Source: a virus. From it: a DNA stretch of 64,000 bases. Shown here one piece after another: positions 36,223 through 44,484 of this stretch. The position numbers were made by a program, and so were the translations under genes. The notes beneath the pieces were generated by a model that did not search any database, was not told the DNA's origin, and saw nothing but the letters and a program-made list of their open reading frames with translations. Positions within the stretch are counted from its first letter, which is position 1, and every line of letters starts with the position of its first letter. The DNA is taken from IMG/VR virus record IMGVR_UViG_3300028908_000007, positions 1 to 64,000 of that record; one strand, 5' to 3'.

Positions 36223-37047
36223 ATGGATTACGTAGTCCCAACTATCTATCAAGCGCAATGTACTACAGCACAATTACTCGGGAAGCCATATGTTCCTTTA
36301 CAGAATACTACTCTAAATGAAAAGTGGGGTATCTATGATACGCTTATTCCATCATCGTCTACATACCCGACATTAAAATATCTTGCCATTGGAAATGGAG
36401 GCCACAAAGTATTGGATACTTCTGGAGGTCCGCCATATAGCATAAACCCAGTACAACATAAACCAATCAATGTAAGTTTGTATAATCATCTTCCATGGAT
36501 AATACGTCCTGCCAATAATGATTTAACACCCACTGAAAGATTACAATATCGTATGCGAGTACCTGTCACCATACAAGGTGATGATTATATTGCTTATTAT
36601 TTAAAGTTAGTTGATACTTCAAGCACAAACCCAACAATAAATGTAGTTACCTGGAATACCACAAGGGTATCTTCCCCACTATCAGGAGGTGGTAGCGTAT
36701 TGAACCCAATTCCTACTACTAACAATAGTACTGCTGGGGACGATTATGTTACCGTAGATGCTGAACTACCAATAAGAATAGACAATGCACAACAAAATGA
36801 AATCAGGAATGCTGGGAATCTTATATATGGAGATATGGCAAAGGTAGTGATTAGCGAACTCGGTCTTTACATGGGCATAGATACTGTAGTAAATGCAGTA
36901 GATAGTAGTTCAAATCCTTTTACATATACAGAAACCATTTATACACAACCCACAGTATTGATGAATACTTTTATCTCTTTACAACATAGTGTAAACAATA
37001 TTGAATTAGATCTCGGCATAGGCTGCGCAGAACCCATGCAACTATGA
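36223..37047 (+). CDS. Probable tail/baseplate structural protein
   Basis: 274 residues, beta-rich, Thr/Asn/Pro-rich, no signal peptide. It starts one base after the previous stop region and overlaps the RuvC-like gene by 4 bases (ATGA). The overall composition (repeated NPT, SSSNP and TTNNS turns) is that of an extended virion protein. No further assignment is possible from sequence alone. Confidence 0.6.
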   Translation: MDYVVPTIYQAQCTTAQLLGKPYVPLQNTTLNEKWGIYDTLIPSSSTYPTLKYLAIGNGGHKVLDTSGGPPYSINPVQHKPINVSLYNHLPWIIRPANNDLTPTERLQYRMRVPVTIQGDDYIAYYLKLVDTSSTNPTINVVTWNTTRVSSPLSGGGSVLNPIPTTNNSTAGDDYVTVDAELPIRIDNAQQNEIRNAGNLIYGDMAKVVISELGLYMGIDTVVNAVDSSSNPFTYTETIYTQPTVLMNTFISLQHSVNNIELDLGIGCAEPMQL

Positions 37048-37565
37048 TATCTCATATTTTAGCACTAGATCCAGGCTTAGTATCCACAGGTGTTGCCATT
37101 GGAAACATTGATTCAAACACACTTGAACTGAAGGAGGTTGATACACGAACAGTAGAGTTGGAGTTTTTGGAGAATATGATACTTCCGGAACACGGAAATG
37201 TCAGGGATCAAAGACTGTTGGGATTTAGAAATTGGCTAGTAAGTTTGATTGAAGAGTATGATATTATTACGGTAGGGTATGAAACACCCTTTTATGATAG
37301 AAGAAAACCAAATGCCCATGAGAGTCTGGTAGAGGTTTGTATGTCAATACGTATGGCGGTGTGTGAATACAATCCAGCCATACCAATACACGGGTTTTCT
37401 CCGGCAGCAGTAAAGAGGGGAATTGGTTTAAAAGGTAATGCAAAGAAAGAGGAGGTGGAAAGACGAGTAAGAGAACTATACCCGGATCTTGTTAGGAATA
37501 TCTCACAACATGAAGCAGATGCCGTAGGGGTGTTGCACACGTTACTTCAAAAATTAGGAGGGTAG
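37044..37565 (+). CDS. RuvC-like Holliday junction resolvase
   Basis: 173 residues, the size of bacterial RuvC. The RNase H-fold catalytic set is visible: Asp9 in LALDPGLVSTGVAI, Glu80 in VGYETP, and His156/Asp159 in QHEADAVGV; GLKGNAKKEEV at 128-138 matches the RuvC segment before the last helix. It would resolve four-way junctions during recombination-driven replication or before packaging. The start overlaps the preceding virion gene. Distinct from the RuvC domain of IscB. Confidence 0.85.
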   Translation: MISHILALDPGLVSTGVAIGNIDSNTLELKEVDTRTVELEFLENMILPEHGNVRDQRLLGFRNWLVSLIEEYDIITVGYETPFYDRRKPNAHESLVEVCMSIRMAVCEYNPAIPIHGFSPAAVKRGIGLKGNAKKEEVERRVRELYPDLVRNISQHEADAVGVLHTLLQKLGG

Positions 37566-37618
37566 TCTATCAAATAGTTTATCTTTTCTGTTTGTGTTCT
37601 TTTTGTTTGATTGTTTTT

Positions 37619-37636
37619 AAAGGGGGTTTAAAATGC
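37619..37636 (+). promoter_or_regulatory. Duplicated translation-start module
   Basis: AAAGGGGGTTTAAAATGCCT is the same as at 19477-19497, giving an unusually strong ribosome site with 7-8 base spacing. Only two copies are seen. Confidence 0.55.
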
Positions 37637-38367
37637 CTATTTTTACCGATACTCCAAGAGAAGTCGTTTATACGGAAGATATTACTCTGGACGACTTGGA
37701 AAAAATGACAGAACTCGAATTTAGTAAGTTGTTATTCTTTAGATCAGATATTTCACACGCATTGTGGTTTGCAATCGCTACTGTTATTCTTACATTTGTT
37801 ATAGGTTATAAGATGTACCATAAAATTACTACAAATTCAGTACAAGTTACTGTTAATGAAGCAATAGAAAAAATAGAGACACAACACCAACAGGAATTTA
37901 GGAAACAGGAGAAGGTACATAAAGTATCCAGGAGAGTTGTATCCAAAACAATGGTACAAGAAGCAAAGGCTGCACAGTCCTTCGATGAAATTAAAAGACT
38001 CATGCTGAAGACATCTACAGAAGACGAACGATATGTGTTAATAAAGAGAGCATTTGATTTGTTCGACAGCTTGCATCCTTCAGAGTCGTCTGAATTCAAG
38101 AAACGAATCTATAATGCTAAGACAGTAAATGAGATGTATGAGATTACATACGAATATATGATACTCATGCATCCTGATTATGGAAGAGAAGCTTTAGAAC
38201 GTTATCGTCAGGGCAAGCCTTTAAAGAATAAAATCACTGTAACGAAAGTAAAACCAAAAGGAGGACTTGTTCATACGGTCTACAAAGGTGTTGGAAAACC
38301 AATTTCCATTGCTGCACCTACTATTGATCCGAACAACCCAGACACATGGTTAAAACCGTTTGTATAA
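37633..38367 (+). CDS. Membrane-anchored protein, inner-membrane spanin candidate
   Basis: 244 residues with one membrane segment (about 41-59, HALWFAIATVILTFVIGYK) after an acidic N-terminus, then a long charged helical region (TVNEAIEKIETQHQQEFRKQ) that could be coiled-coil. The end overlaps the start of a lipoprotein gene by 22 bases. An inner-membrane protein with a helical periplasmic part overlapping a lipoprotein fits the Rz/Rz1 spanin arrangement, though the membrane segment is further from the N-terminus than in typical Rz. Alternative: an unrelated phage membrane protein. Confidence 0.5.
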   Translation: MPIFTDTPREVVYTEDITLDDLEKMTELEFSKLLFFRSDISHALWFAIATVILTFVIGYKMYHKITTNSVQVTVNEAIEKIETQHQQEFRKQEKVHKVSRRVVSKTMVQEAKAAQSFDEIKRLMLKTSTEDERYVLIKRAFDLFDSLHPSESSEFKKRIYNAKTVNEMYEITYEYMILMHPDYGREALERYRQGKPLKNKITVTKVKPKGGLVHTVYKGVGKPISIAAPTIDPNNPDTWLKPFV

Positions 38368-38684
38368 CATTTCTTATTCTTCTAGTAGCTAACGGCTGTT
38401 CTATATTCAGTAAACGAAAACCTATTATAGTACAACAACAAAAATTATCGACAGTACAGATACCTGAAGAATTACTGAAACCATGTAAGTCTTTTAATCT
38501 TCCGAATAATGAGGAGTGGAAAAATCTATCACCAACTCTTAGAGGTATGGTGTTGTCATTGACAGTGGTGGAGTTATTGAACAGAGTTGCAGAATGTAAT
38601 AGTAGGATAAGTGGAATAAGAGAATGGAACGAAGAAATTATAAAGGTCTTAGGTGATGAGAATACATCTGCCGTCGCACAGTGA
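38346..38684 (+). CDS. Lipoprotein, outer-membrane spanin (Rz1-like) candidate
   Basis: 112 residues with a lipoprotein signal: MVKTVCITFLILLVANGCS, lipobox VANGC with the modified Cys at about residue 18. The mature part includes a helical segment ending AECNSRISGIREWNEEI, a pattern common in Rz1/Rz-type lysis proteins. It would sit in the outer membrane and connect to the inner-membrane partner to disrupt the outer membrane at lysis. It overlaps both neighbours. It is far (about 19 kb) from the transglycosylase cassette. Confidence 0.7.
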   Translation: MVKTVCITFLILLVANGCSIFSKRKPIIVQQQKLSTVQIPEELLKPCKSFNLPNNEEWKNLSPTLRGMVLSLTVVELLNRVAECNSRISGIREWNEEIIKVLGDENTSAVAQ

Positions 38685-39093
38685 CGATATACGGATATTT
38701 TATAAGACATATAAAGAAGAATTCTCTAAATGGCTAGAAGATGAGGATATATCAAAGTCTTCACTAGGTAGAATACACGCTGCCTTTAAAGAACTCGATA
38801 GTAAGGATCAAGAAACAATTATATACATACTTCTATTAGATGTAATACGCTGTTATAGAATACCTGATAAAGCTGCCAGAGAAGCTGAAATCGAATTCAG
38901 CTATCTCCGGAAGCTTAGTCAGGTAAAGATTAACTTTATAAGAGTATTTGGCTACCTGATGATTGGTATCCTAGTATTTGGATTGGTAATTGCTATAGCA
39001 TCGATACTGAGTTTGTATAACTGGAACATAGTAGATCTTATAAAAGATCTGGCCACACATATTGGTATTTTTGGCATGAGTTCTAAATACTAG
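38656..39093 (+). CDS. Hypothetical protein with C-terminal membrane segment
   Basis: 145 residues from ATG 38656 (AAAGG 9 bases upstream; an overlapping GTG one codon earlier is possible). The N-terminal 90 residues are soluble and helical; a membrane segment spans about 98-121 (YLMIGILVFGLVIAIASIL), leaving a short C-terminal tail. It overlaps the lipoprotein gene, so it may belong to the same membrane-acting cluster. Its end overlaps the convergent SbcC-like gene by 4 bases. Confidence 0.6.
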   Translation: MRIHLPSHSDDIRIFYKTYKEEFSKWLEDEDISKSSLGRIHAAFKELDSKDQETIIYILLLDVIRCYRIPDKAAREAEIEFSYLRKLSQVKINFIRVFGYLMIGILVFGLVIAIASILSLYNWNIVDLIKDLATHIGIFGMSSKY

Positions 39094-41513
39094 CCAAGCA
39101 ACATAACGTCGTCGTTGTTGACTATATTGAATAGATTCGTATCTCTACTAAGAGAAACCACGTCTCTATTTTTAAAGTAACCAAAATCCTCTATATAATG
39201 GCTTATAAGAAATACTTGACTAAACTCTTCACTCGTTGTCAGTTCTTTATATACCATCTCATAGGCTTTATCCCGATGTGGACCGTCAAAACTTCTTCCG
39301 AACTCGTCTAGGTATAATGGGTAATCCGTTATACCTAGACGAGATAATATCACAATTTTAAATACTAGGTTTATAATTTCCTGCATAGAAGAACTTACTT
39401 TCGATACATCACTACTAACATGATTCTCAAGACGTACTGGGAAACGGTATGATAAATCGATATCATCTCCTTTACTACAAGGCAAGACTTCTATATCATA
39501 TCGCCATATTTTACTAAGAAGATTATTCATATCTTCCAGTATATAAATAATACCATTCATAATACTTTCTCCTATTATTCCTTCTGTAGGAGAAATAGTC
39601 TTTAATAGTGTCTTAAGTCTGACCTCTTCTAAGCTTAACTTCTCTATTTCCTTTATTGTGTCAGTCAGCGTTCTTTTGATTCTTTCATTTTCTTGTAATT
39701 TATACCTAACCTTTTGCTCTTTCTCTTTGAATTCAGTAATTAGTTTATCGATGGCGATTTGTCTGGATTTTTCAGACATCTGTTTATGAAGACTATTATA
39801 TTTTTTAATTACCTTCTCTCCTTCCTCCATTAATCCTTTTACTGTATTCTTCTTTTCTAAAACTTCCTTATCTGCTTTGATTCTTGTTAAAAGCTCTATT
39901 CTCTCATGAGTCAGTTTGGTTTCTTTCTGTATTAACTCTTCCAGTTCTTTTTCTAACAATTCTACAGTTTCATTAGTTTCTTCAGAAACAGAATTGTTTT
40001 CGATTTCTTCTAACTGTTGTCGTAGCTTCTTATACGAAATAATATCTCCAATACTATTATTTAAGGTAATCCATTTATTTAGAGCACTATTAGTGTCTGT
40101 TAACAATTCCTCTATTGTTATATATTTCCAAACCATAGAGTTATTTATAATAGATTTTATTTGCTGGGCTAGATGATATCTATTGTAAATATCTTCATAT
40201 TTCTTCTTCTCTATTTCTAATTCTTTACGCAAATCTTCTACTGAAGTTTTTTTGGAAGTATTTTCAATATTGAGTTGTCCTATATCTGATATCCATCGAT
40301 GTTTACAATTTGGACACTCCATATGAACTTTCAAAGCGTCTTTCATTTCCTGTAAGTTAATCAAACCAGCTTCCCTTAACTCAGTAGTACGTATTATATC
40401 TTCTAAATGTTGTATTCGTTCTTTTTGGTTTTGTAAATCACTATTTGTGATAGTGCCATAATTATTAGTTTCCAAATAGCTTTCTAATAGATCTCTAAGC
40501 TTATAAGAAATAGATTCCCAATATTCTTGCAATGCGTCGTCTATTTCCCTGGAATGAAACCAAGGATCAATAAGAGATTTTACTTTCTCTATTTTCTTTT
40601 TAATAGATTCTTTATGGTCTTCTAATTCTTGAAGAGTATTTAGCTTTAATTCTTTCTTGAGCTTTAGCTGTTTTGTTTTTCTATCAATACTCTCTCTAAT
40701 TATTTTTAGCTCTCCATTGATTTTTGCTACCAGTTCTTGTAGCTTTTCTATGTCTTCTTCCGAGACAGACTTTCTAAGACTAGGGTCTTTCATTACTCGT
40801 CTGATTTTTGAACTGATCTGTTCAGCTTGTTTTCCATACTCTTCTTGAAGTTTTATATTATCGATAGTATTTCTATTTGGACGTATCTTTCGTAAGTCTT
40901 CAATGGCTGCATTGAAGTAGCAGTCATATTTTTCTAATGTTTTTAATTCGTCATCAGAGAGGATTTTATCCTCTTCTAATACCTTCTTATGTCTTAGGTG
41001 CTTTAAAACGCTCTGTGTGGCTCTCAGACGCTCTGAAATAGCCTTATAGACAGCCAAACCGTATGTGTGATCCTTACCAGATGCCTTTGTAAACCACATT
41101 TTTCTATCAGCCAGTGACATCGTAGTAAATTTATCTATACCAATCATTAATGTCATGGTTTTCGTATCAAAACCAAAATGATCTTCAGCCAAAATAGCTT
41201 GTGTGGATTTATTACCAGACTGATTGAGTTCTTCACCGTCTACGATAAAATGGTACTTTGGTGTCTTTGTAAAGATGCTTTTTAACTCGTATAGTTTTCT
41301 ATTATGTTCGATCTTTAGGATTTTATATCCGTTTTCTTCATAATCGTTCCTATTTGTTGGAAATGGTGTAAGTTCTTCCAATAGAGAACTCTTCCCAGAA
41401 CCATTAGGACCGATGATAATTTGAAGTTTTTCATAAGGCCTATATAGAATTTTATGGGTATTATGTAAATTCGTTCGTTTAAAACCAACGATTTCAATTT
41501 CGGAGAACTTCAT
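39090..41513 (-). CDS. SbcC/Rad50-like ATPase (recombination nuclease subunit)
   Basis: 807 residues from MKFSEIEIVGFK; longer in-frame starts would run antisense through the spike gene and are rejected. Walker A is GPNGSGKSS (about 35-43). Long coiled-coil arms flank a zinc-hook ECPNCKHRW near residue 398. The signature-like SSSMQEIINL and Walker B LYLDEFGRSFDGP (about 729-741) lie near the C-terminus, followed by the His switch FLISHY. With the SbcD-like protein at 4200 it should form the Mre11/Rad50-type complex (T4 gp46/gp47 analogue). The start codon shares bases with the divergent gene (CATG at 41511-41514). Confidence 0.88.
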   Translation of the reverse strand: MKFSEIEIVGFKRTNLHNTHKILYRPYEKLQIIIGPNGSGKSSLLEELTPFPTNRNDYEENGYKILKIEHNRKLYELKSIFTKTPKYHFIVDGEELNQSGNKSTQAILAEDHFGFDTKTMTLMIGIDKFTTMSLADRKMWFTKASGKDHTYGLAVYKAISERLRATQSVLKHLRHKKVLEEDKILSDDELKTLEKYDCYFNAAIEDLRKIRPNRNTIDNIKLQEEYGKQAEQISSKIRRVMKDPSLRKSVSEEDIEKLQELVAKINGELKIIRESIDRKTKQLKLKKELKLNTLQELEDHKESIKKKIEKVKSLIDPWFHSREIDDALQEYWESISYKLRDLLESYLETNNYGTITNSDLQNQKERIQHLEDIIRTTELREAGLINLQEMKDALKVHMECPNCKHRWISDIGQLNIENTSKKTSVEDLRKELEIEKKKYEDIYNRYHLAQQIKSIINNSMVWKYITIEELLTDTNSALNKWITLNNSIGDIISYKKLRQQLEEIENNSVSEETNETVELLEKELEELIQKETKLTHERIELLTRIKADKEVLEKKNTVKGLMEEGEKVIKKYNSLHKQMSEKSRQIAIDKLITEFKEKEQKVRYKLQENERIKRTLTDTIKEIEKLSLEEVRLKTLLKTISPTEGIIGESIMNGIIYILEDMNNLLSKIWRYDIEVLPCSKGDDIDLSYRFPVRLENHVSSDVSKVSSSMQEIINLVFKIVILSRLGITDYPLYLDEFGRSFDGPHRDKAYEMVYKELTTSEEFSQVFLISHYIEDFGYFKNRDVVSLSRDTNLFNIVNNDDVMLLG
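40999..41040. repeat. Possible degenerate copy of the dispersed repeat (R4)
   Basis: TAAAACGCTCTGTGTGGCTC followed by TCAGACGCTCTG resembles module A of R1 read in the same orientation (TAAAAACGCCTCAGAGAGCC, TCTCAGAGG). About three quarters of positions match by eye; it lies inside the SbcC-like gene. It may be chance. Confidence 0.3.
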
Positions 41514-42552
41514 GGATTTAACAAAATTCCAGGTTTTTTCATTAGCTATTGTCGCTGAGAACAAAGAAAGAGATTCGGTAGATATCTCTGCATTACCTAT
41601 AGAATATCTACCTTTTGTGGATGGAAAGCTTACAGAGGTCGTAGAAGAACAAGCAGAATATTTCTTGGAAAATGAAAGACTTTCGACTACTATCAAAAAG
41701 GAAAATGTAGTAATAGCCAAATGGCTTCCATTCGGTCATAGTAATAGAGTTACACCACCAGATTTAATAAAAGGAGAGACCGTATTACTATTTACCTATG
41801 GAGATACGGGAGAATACTACTGGACAACTATTTTCAACGAACCTATCATACGTAGACGAGAGCGAGTAGTATATCTATATGGAAACATGGATGAAGATAC
41901 AAAATACAAAGAAGTCCTTGGTGAAAATAACTCCCATTGGATAGATATAAACGCATATGATAAATATATAAGACTGCATACGTCAGATAACGCAGGAGAA
42001 GCCACTGCGTATGATATCATTCTCGATTTAAAAGAAGGAGTACTTACAATACGTGATGCACAAGAGAACAGCATCGTATTGGATAGTGTAAATGGTGTTC
42101 TAACTGCACAAATCAATGAAAAGATACATGCTATTACAAAAGAAGTCGTAGTGGATTGTGATAACGCTACTGTAAATGCATCTGAAGATATTAAGGCACT
42201 TGCAAAGGGAAATGTTGTGGTAGATGCTGGAAAGAATATATCTGCTACTGCTGGGTCTAACATTAGTGCCAATGCAAGTGGAAACATATCTGCCTCAGCA
42301 GGTGGAAATGTATCAGTACAAGCTTCTGCTGTGAGTATTCAGGCTCCAAACATAGCGTTACAGGGAAATGTAACAATCAGTGGTAGTTTAGCAGTAGCAG
42401 GAGGAATGGCAGTAGGTGGCGGTAGTCCAAGTAGCGGGCAGTTGAGTATCAATGGGAATTTGGTTGGAACTGGTAGCATTAATATCAATGGTGATCTCAC
42501 AGCAAATACACTAACTGCCTTGGTTTCCTGTTCTTGTCCTAACTATCCATAA
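41512..42552 (+). CDS. Baseplate central spike protein (gp5/gpV-like)
   Basis: 346 residues. CGGAG lies 7 bases before ATG 41512. The N-terminal half (about 1-140) is consistent with an OB-fold spike domain (EYYWTTIFNEP region). From about 200 the chain becomes a repetitive beta-helix: DIKALAKGNVVVDAGKNISA, then repeated SNISANASGNISASAGGNVS units, the pattern of trimeric cell-puncturing spikes. The C-terminus ends SCSCPNYP, which could bind a tip ion or tip protein. It would pierce the outer membrane on tail contraction. Head-to-head with the SbcC-like gene. Confidence 0.78.
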   Translation: MDLTKFQVFSLAIVAENKERDSVDISALPIEYLPFVDGKLTEVVEEQAEYFLENERLSTTIKKENVVIAKWLPFGHSNRVTPPDLIKGETVLLFTYGDTGEYYWTTIFNEPIIRRRERVVYLYGNMDEDTKYKEVLGENNSHWIDINAYDKYIRLHTSDNAGEATAYDIILDLKEGVLTIRDAQENSIVLDSVNGVLTAQINEKIHAITKEVVVDCDNATVNASEDIKALAKGNVVVDAGKNISATAGSNISANASGNISASAGGNVSVQASAVSIQAPNIALQGNVTISGSLAVAGGMAVGGGSPSSGQLSINGNLVGTGSININGDLTANTLTALVSCSCPNYP

Positions 42553-42596
42553 TTTTTTGACTAGTCATATTTCGTTTTTTAATTCCGGAGTTTTTC

Positions 42597-43277
42597 ATGG
42601 CAACACCTGTAACAGCCACAGAATTTAGCAGCGCTAATACCTTTAAGCTTATGTATGAGTGTCCTTCTACGAGCACTTATGCGATCGTAGCTGTAAAGGT
42701 ACTTAATACAGATCCAACGAATAATGCTATTATACGCATTGCTGTATCAACACAAGCAACGACTGCGAACCCATCTCCAGCAAACGATGAGTATATTGAA
42801 TATGCTACCACTCTTGCACCAAAGACCGGTATGGAGAGGGGTAGTATCATTATGGCTCCTGGAGAGAAACTGGTAATCTGGTCTAATACTTCAACAGTAG
42901 CGTTTAGAGTACATGGTTTGGAGAGAATTACCAGCAATCAGGCAGTGAGTGTGGCAAAATCCAGTCCATCTCAAGGAAGCTGGAATACAATCTATACTAC
43001 TCCTACAACAGCAGGAACAAAAACAGTAAACTATGGAACATACCATATCAATATTTTGAACAATGGCGGTAGTGCAGGCGATCTGGATCTTGCCATTTCT
43101 CCAGCCTCTCCTCCACTGAATAAAACACTGATCGAACGCGAACAAACCCTCCAAGCCAACGGAGATGGTCTTATTCACACATGCAATATCATGGTGCCTG
43201 GTGAGAAAGTATTGATCAAACCAACCATCGGTACTATGATTATTCGTGTGGCTGGTATCATGGATCTGAATCCATAG
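42597..43277 (+). CDS. Virion protein with two related beta domains
   Basis: 226 residues in two similar halves: residues about 20-105 (strand-rich, with MAPGEKLVIWSNTSTVAFRV then HGLE) and about 130-222 (MVPGEKVLIKPTIGTMIIRV then AGIM). The repeated PGEK(L/V)xI segment at the end of each half shows internal duplication. Such domains are common in tail or capsid decoration proteins. CCGGAG precedes the ATG. The codon use is slightly GC-richer than average here. A strong bidirectional terminator follows. Confidence 0.65.
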   Translation: MATPVTATEFSSANTFKLMYECPSTSTYAIVAVKVLNTDPTNNAIIRIAVSTQATTANPSPANDEYIEYATTLAPKTGMERGSIIMAPGEKLVIWSNTSTVAFRVHGLERITSNQAVSVAKSSPSQGSWNTIYTTPTTAGTKTVNYGTYHINILNNGGSAGDLDLAISPASPPLNKTLIEREQTLQANGDGLIHTCNIMVPGEKVLIKPTIGTMIIRVAGIMDLNP

Positions 43278-43288
43278 GACGACATATT

Positions 43289-43319
43289 CCCACCGCTCCC
43301 ACAGATTGGGAGCGGTGGG
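43289..43319. terminator. Bidirectional terminator between convergent genes
   Basis: CCCACCGCTCCCA at 43289-43301 pairs perfectly with TGGGAGCGGTGGG at 43307-43319 (13 bp, loop CAGAT). It lies 12 bases after one stop and 11 bases before the other. Confidence 0.85.
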
Positions 43320-43329
43320 TAGTATAAAA

Positions 43330-44196
43330 TCAGGTAAGATTTTTGTAGAAGATAGATGCGGCATCTCCCTCACCACACGGTCCTACCTCAGACAAGAACA
43401 GCTCTGGGTCTTCTGGGAATATGTCTTCTGGTATTGTAGGATTCCATATTGGTCCTGGATCCATTGTCTCCCCTCTGACATGCTTGTCATAGAAAAGATC
43501 ATCCCCATCAATTGCACAATCTGTATAACAGAGCTCGACAGTCTCATCCTGAACGATTGACGGTCCTCCAGGACTATCACAATCATGACCACAACAACCA
43601 TTCAGCAATAGACATTCCATACTATCCATAACTGTCTGATCAAGCGCCATAACATTTTGTAATTCTATATAGCGCTGTTTCCAACTCTTTCGCACAGTAA
43701 TGGCGTTTTGTCTCATAGTTAGAATCTGTTCATGATCGTCATATGGGACTTTCATTACTGCTGAATTCAATACGACTTCAATGCCAGGTGTAATACCTAT
43801 TCTGTCATGAATAACTTGTGCTACTTCATTCACCAACGCAGATAAATCATAATCCACTGGAAGTGGACCAATATCTATCGCCAATGCTTTCGACTGATAG
43901 CGTACACCACTTACTACAGGATACGACAAGACATATGGTTCTGGTATATGTAATACTTCGTTGCCATCCCCTATAAAGGTAATAATCGACTTACCTTCGT
44001 CCAAATGTTGTTTAAAAACACTCTCTGGTACACCTACAGGTTGATAGATTTCTTCATATGGGTTTTCCCCACTAATCTTCATGTCCGGTAGAAGCCGGAT
44101 GGAATATACCTGATAAATTCTAGATGGATTAATTAAAGTGTCAAAAGGTGCTGCTACAGTAATACAGCCTTTTGCACCAATTGTTGGAAGCGTCAT
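43330..44196 (-). CDS. Hypothetical protein with Cys-rich C-terminal segment
   Basis: 288 residues from MTLPTIGAKG, the start complementing 44194-44196; a longer frame exists upstream but overlaps the divergent gene. The N-terminal two thirds are mixed alpha/beta (possibly a baseplate or tail assembly protein). A cysteine cluster (CLLLNGCCGHDCDSPGG, then CYTDC) at about 202-237 might bind metal or form disulphides. No family recognised. Convergent with the previous gene. Confidence 0.6.
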   Translation of the reverse strand: MTLPTIGAKGCITVAAPFDTLINPSRIYQVYSIRLLPDMKISGENPYEEIYQPVGVPESVFKQHLDEGKSIITFIGDGNEVLHIPEPYVLSYPVVSGVRYQSKALAIDIGPLPVDYDLSALVNEVAQVIHDRIGITPGIEVVLNSAVMKVPYDDHEQILTMRQNAITVRKSWKQRYIELQNVMALDQTVMDSMECLLLNGCCGHDCDSPGGPSIVQDETVELCYTDCAIDGDDLFYDKHVRGETMDPGPIWNPTIPEDIFPEDPELFLSEVGPCGEGDAASIFYKNLT

Positions 44197-44220
44197 TTCG
44201 CAATCTCGGGTTTTTAAATC

Positions 44221-44484
44221 ATGAAATTTGGCATAACGATTATAATCGGCTTGATTATGCGATTTCTCCGGGAGTCCTATATTGAGGAAGACGGATATTC
44301 TTTTCACTCCCCAAGATTTGATTTATTCAACTGGACTCTCATTATTGCTTTGGTTATCTCTATTTGTTTAAATTTATATGCGTTTGTAGGATTCATAAAA
44401 CTATCAAAAACATTGTCAGACATCGAGGAGATGATACATGTCGATTGTGCTATACCTAAATCTTCTGTCAGAAGAAAGAACTAA
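44221..44484 (+). CDS. Small membrane protein
   Basis: 87 residues with one clear membrane segment (about 38-59, WTLIIALVISICLNLYAFVG) and a possible shorter one at the N-terminus (GITIIIGLIMRFL). The C-terminus is basic. It overlaps the next gene by 47 bases, in a different frame. Unknown function. Confidence 0.55.
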   Translation: MKFGITIIIGLIMRFLRESYIEEDGYSFHSPRFDLFNWTLIIALVISICLNLYAFVGFIKLSKTLSDIEEMIHVDCAIPKSSVRRKN

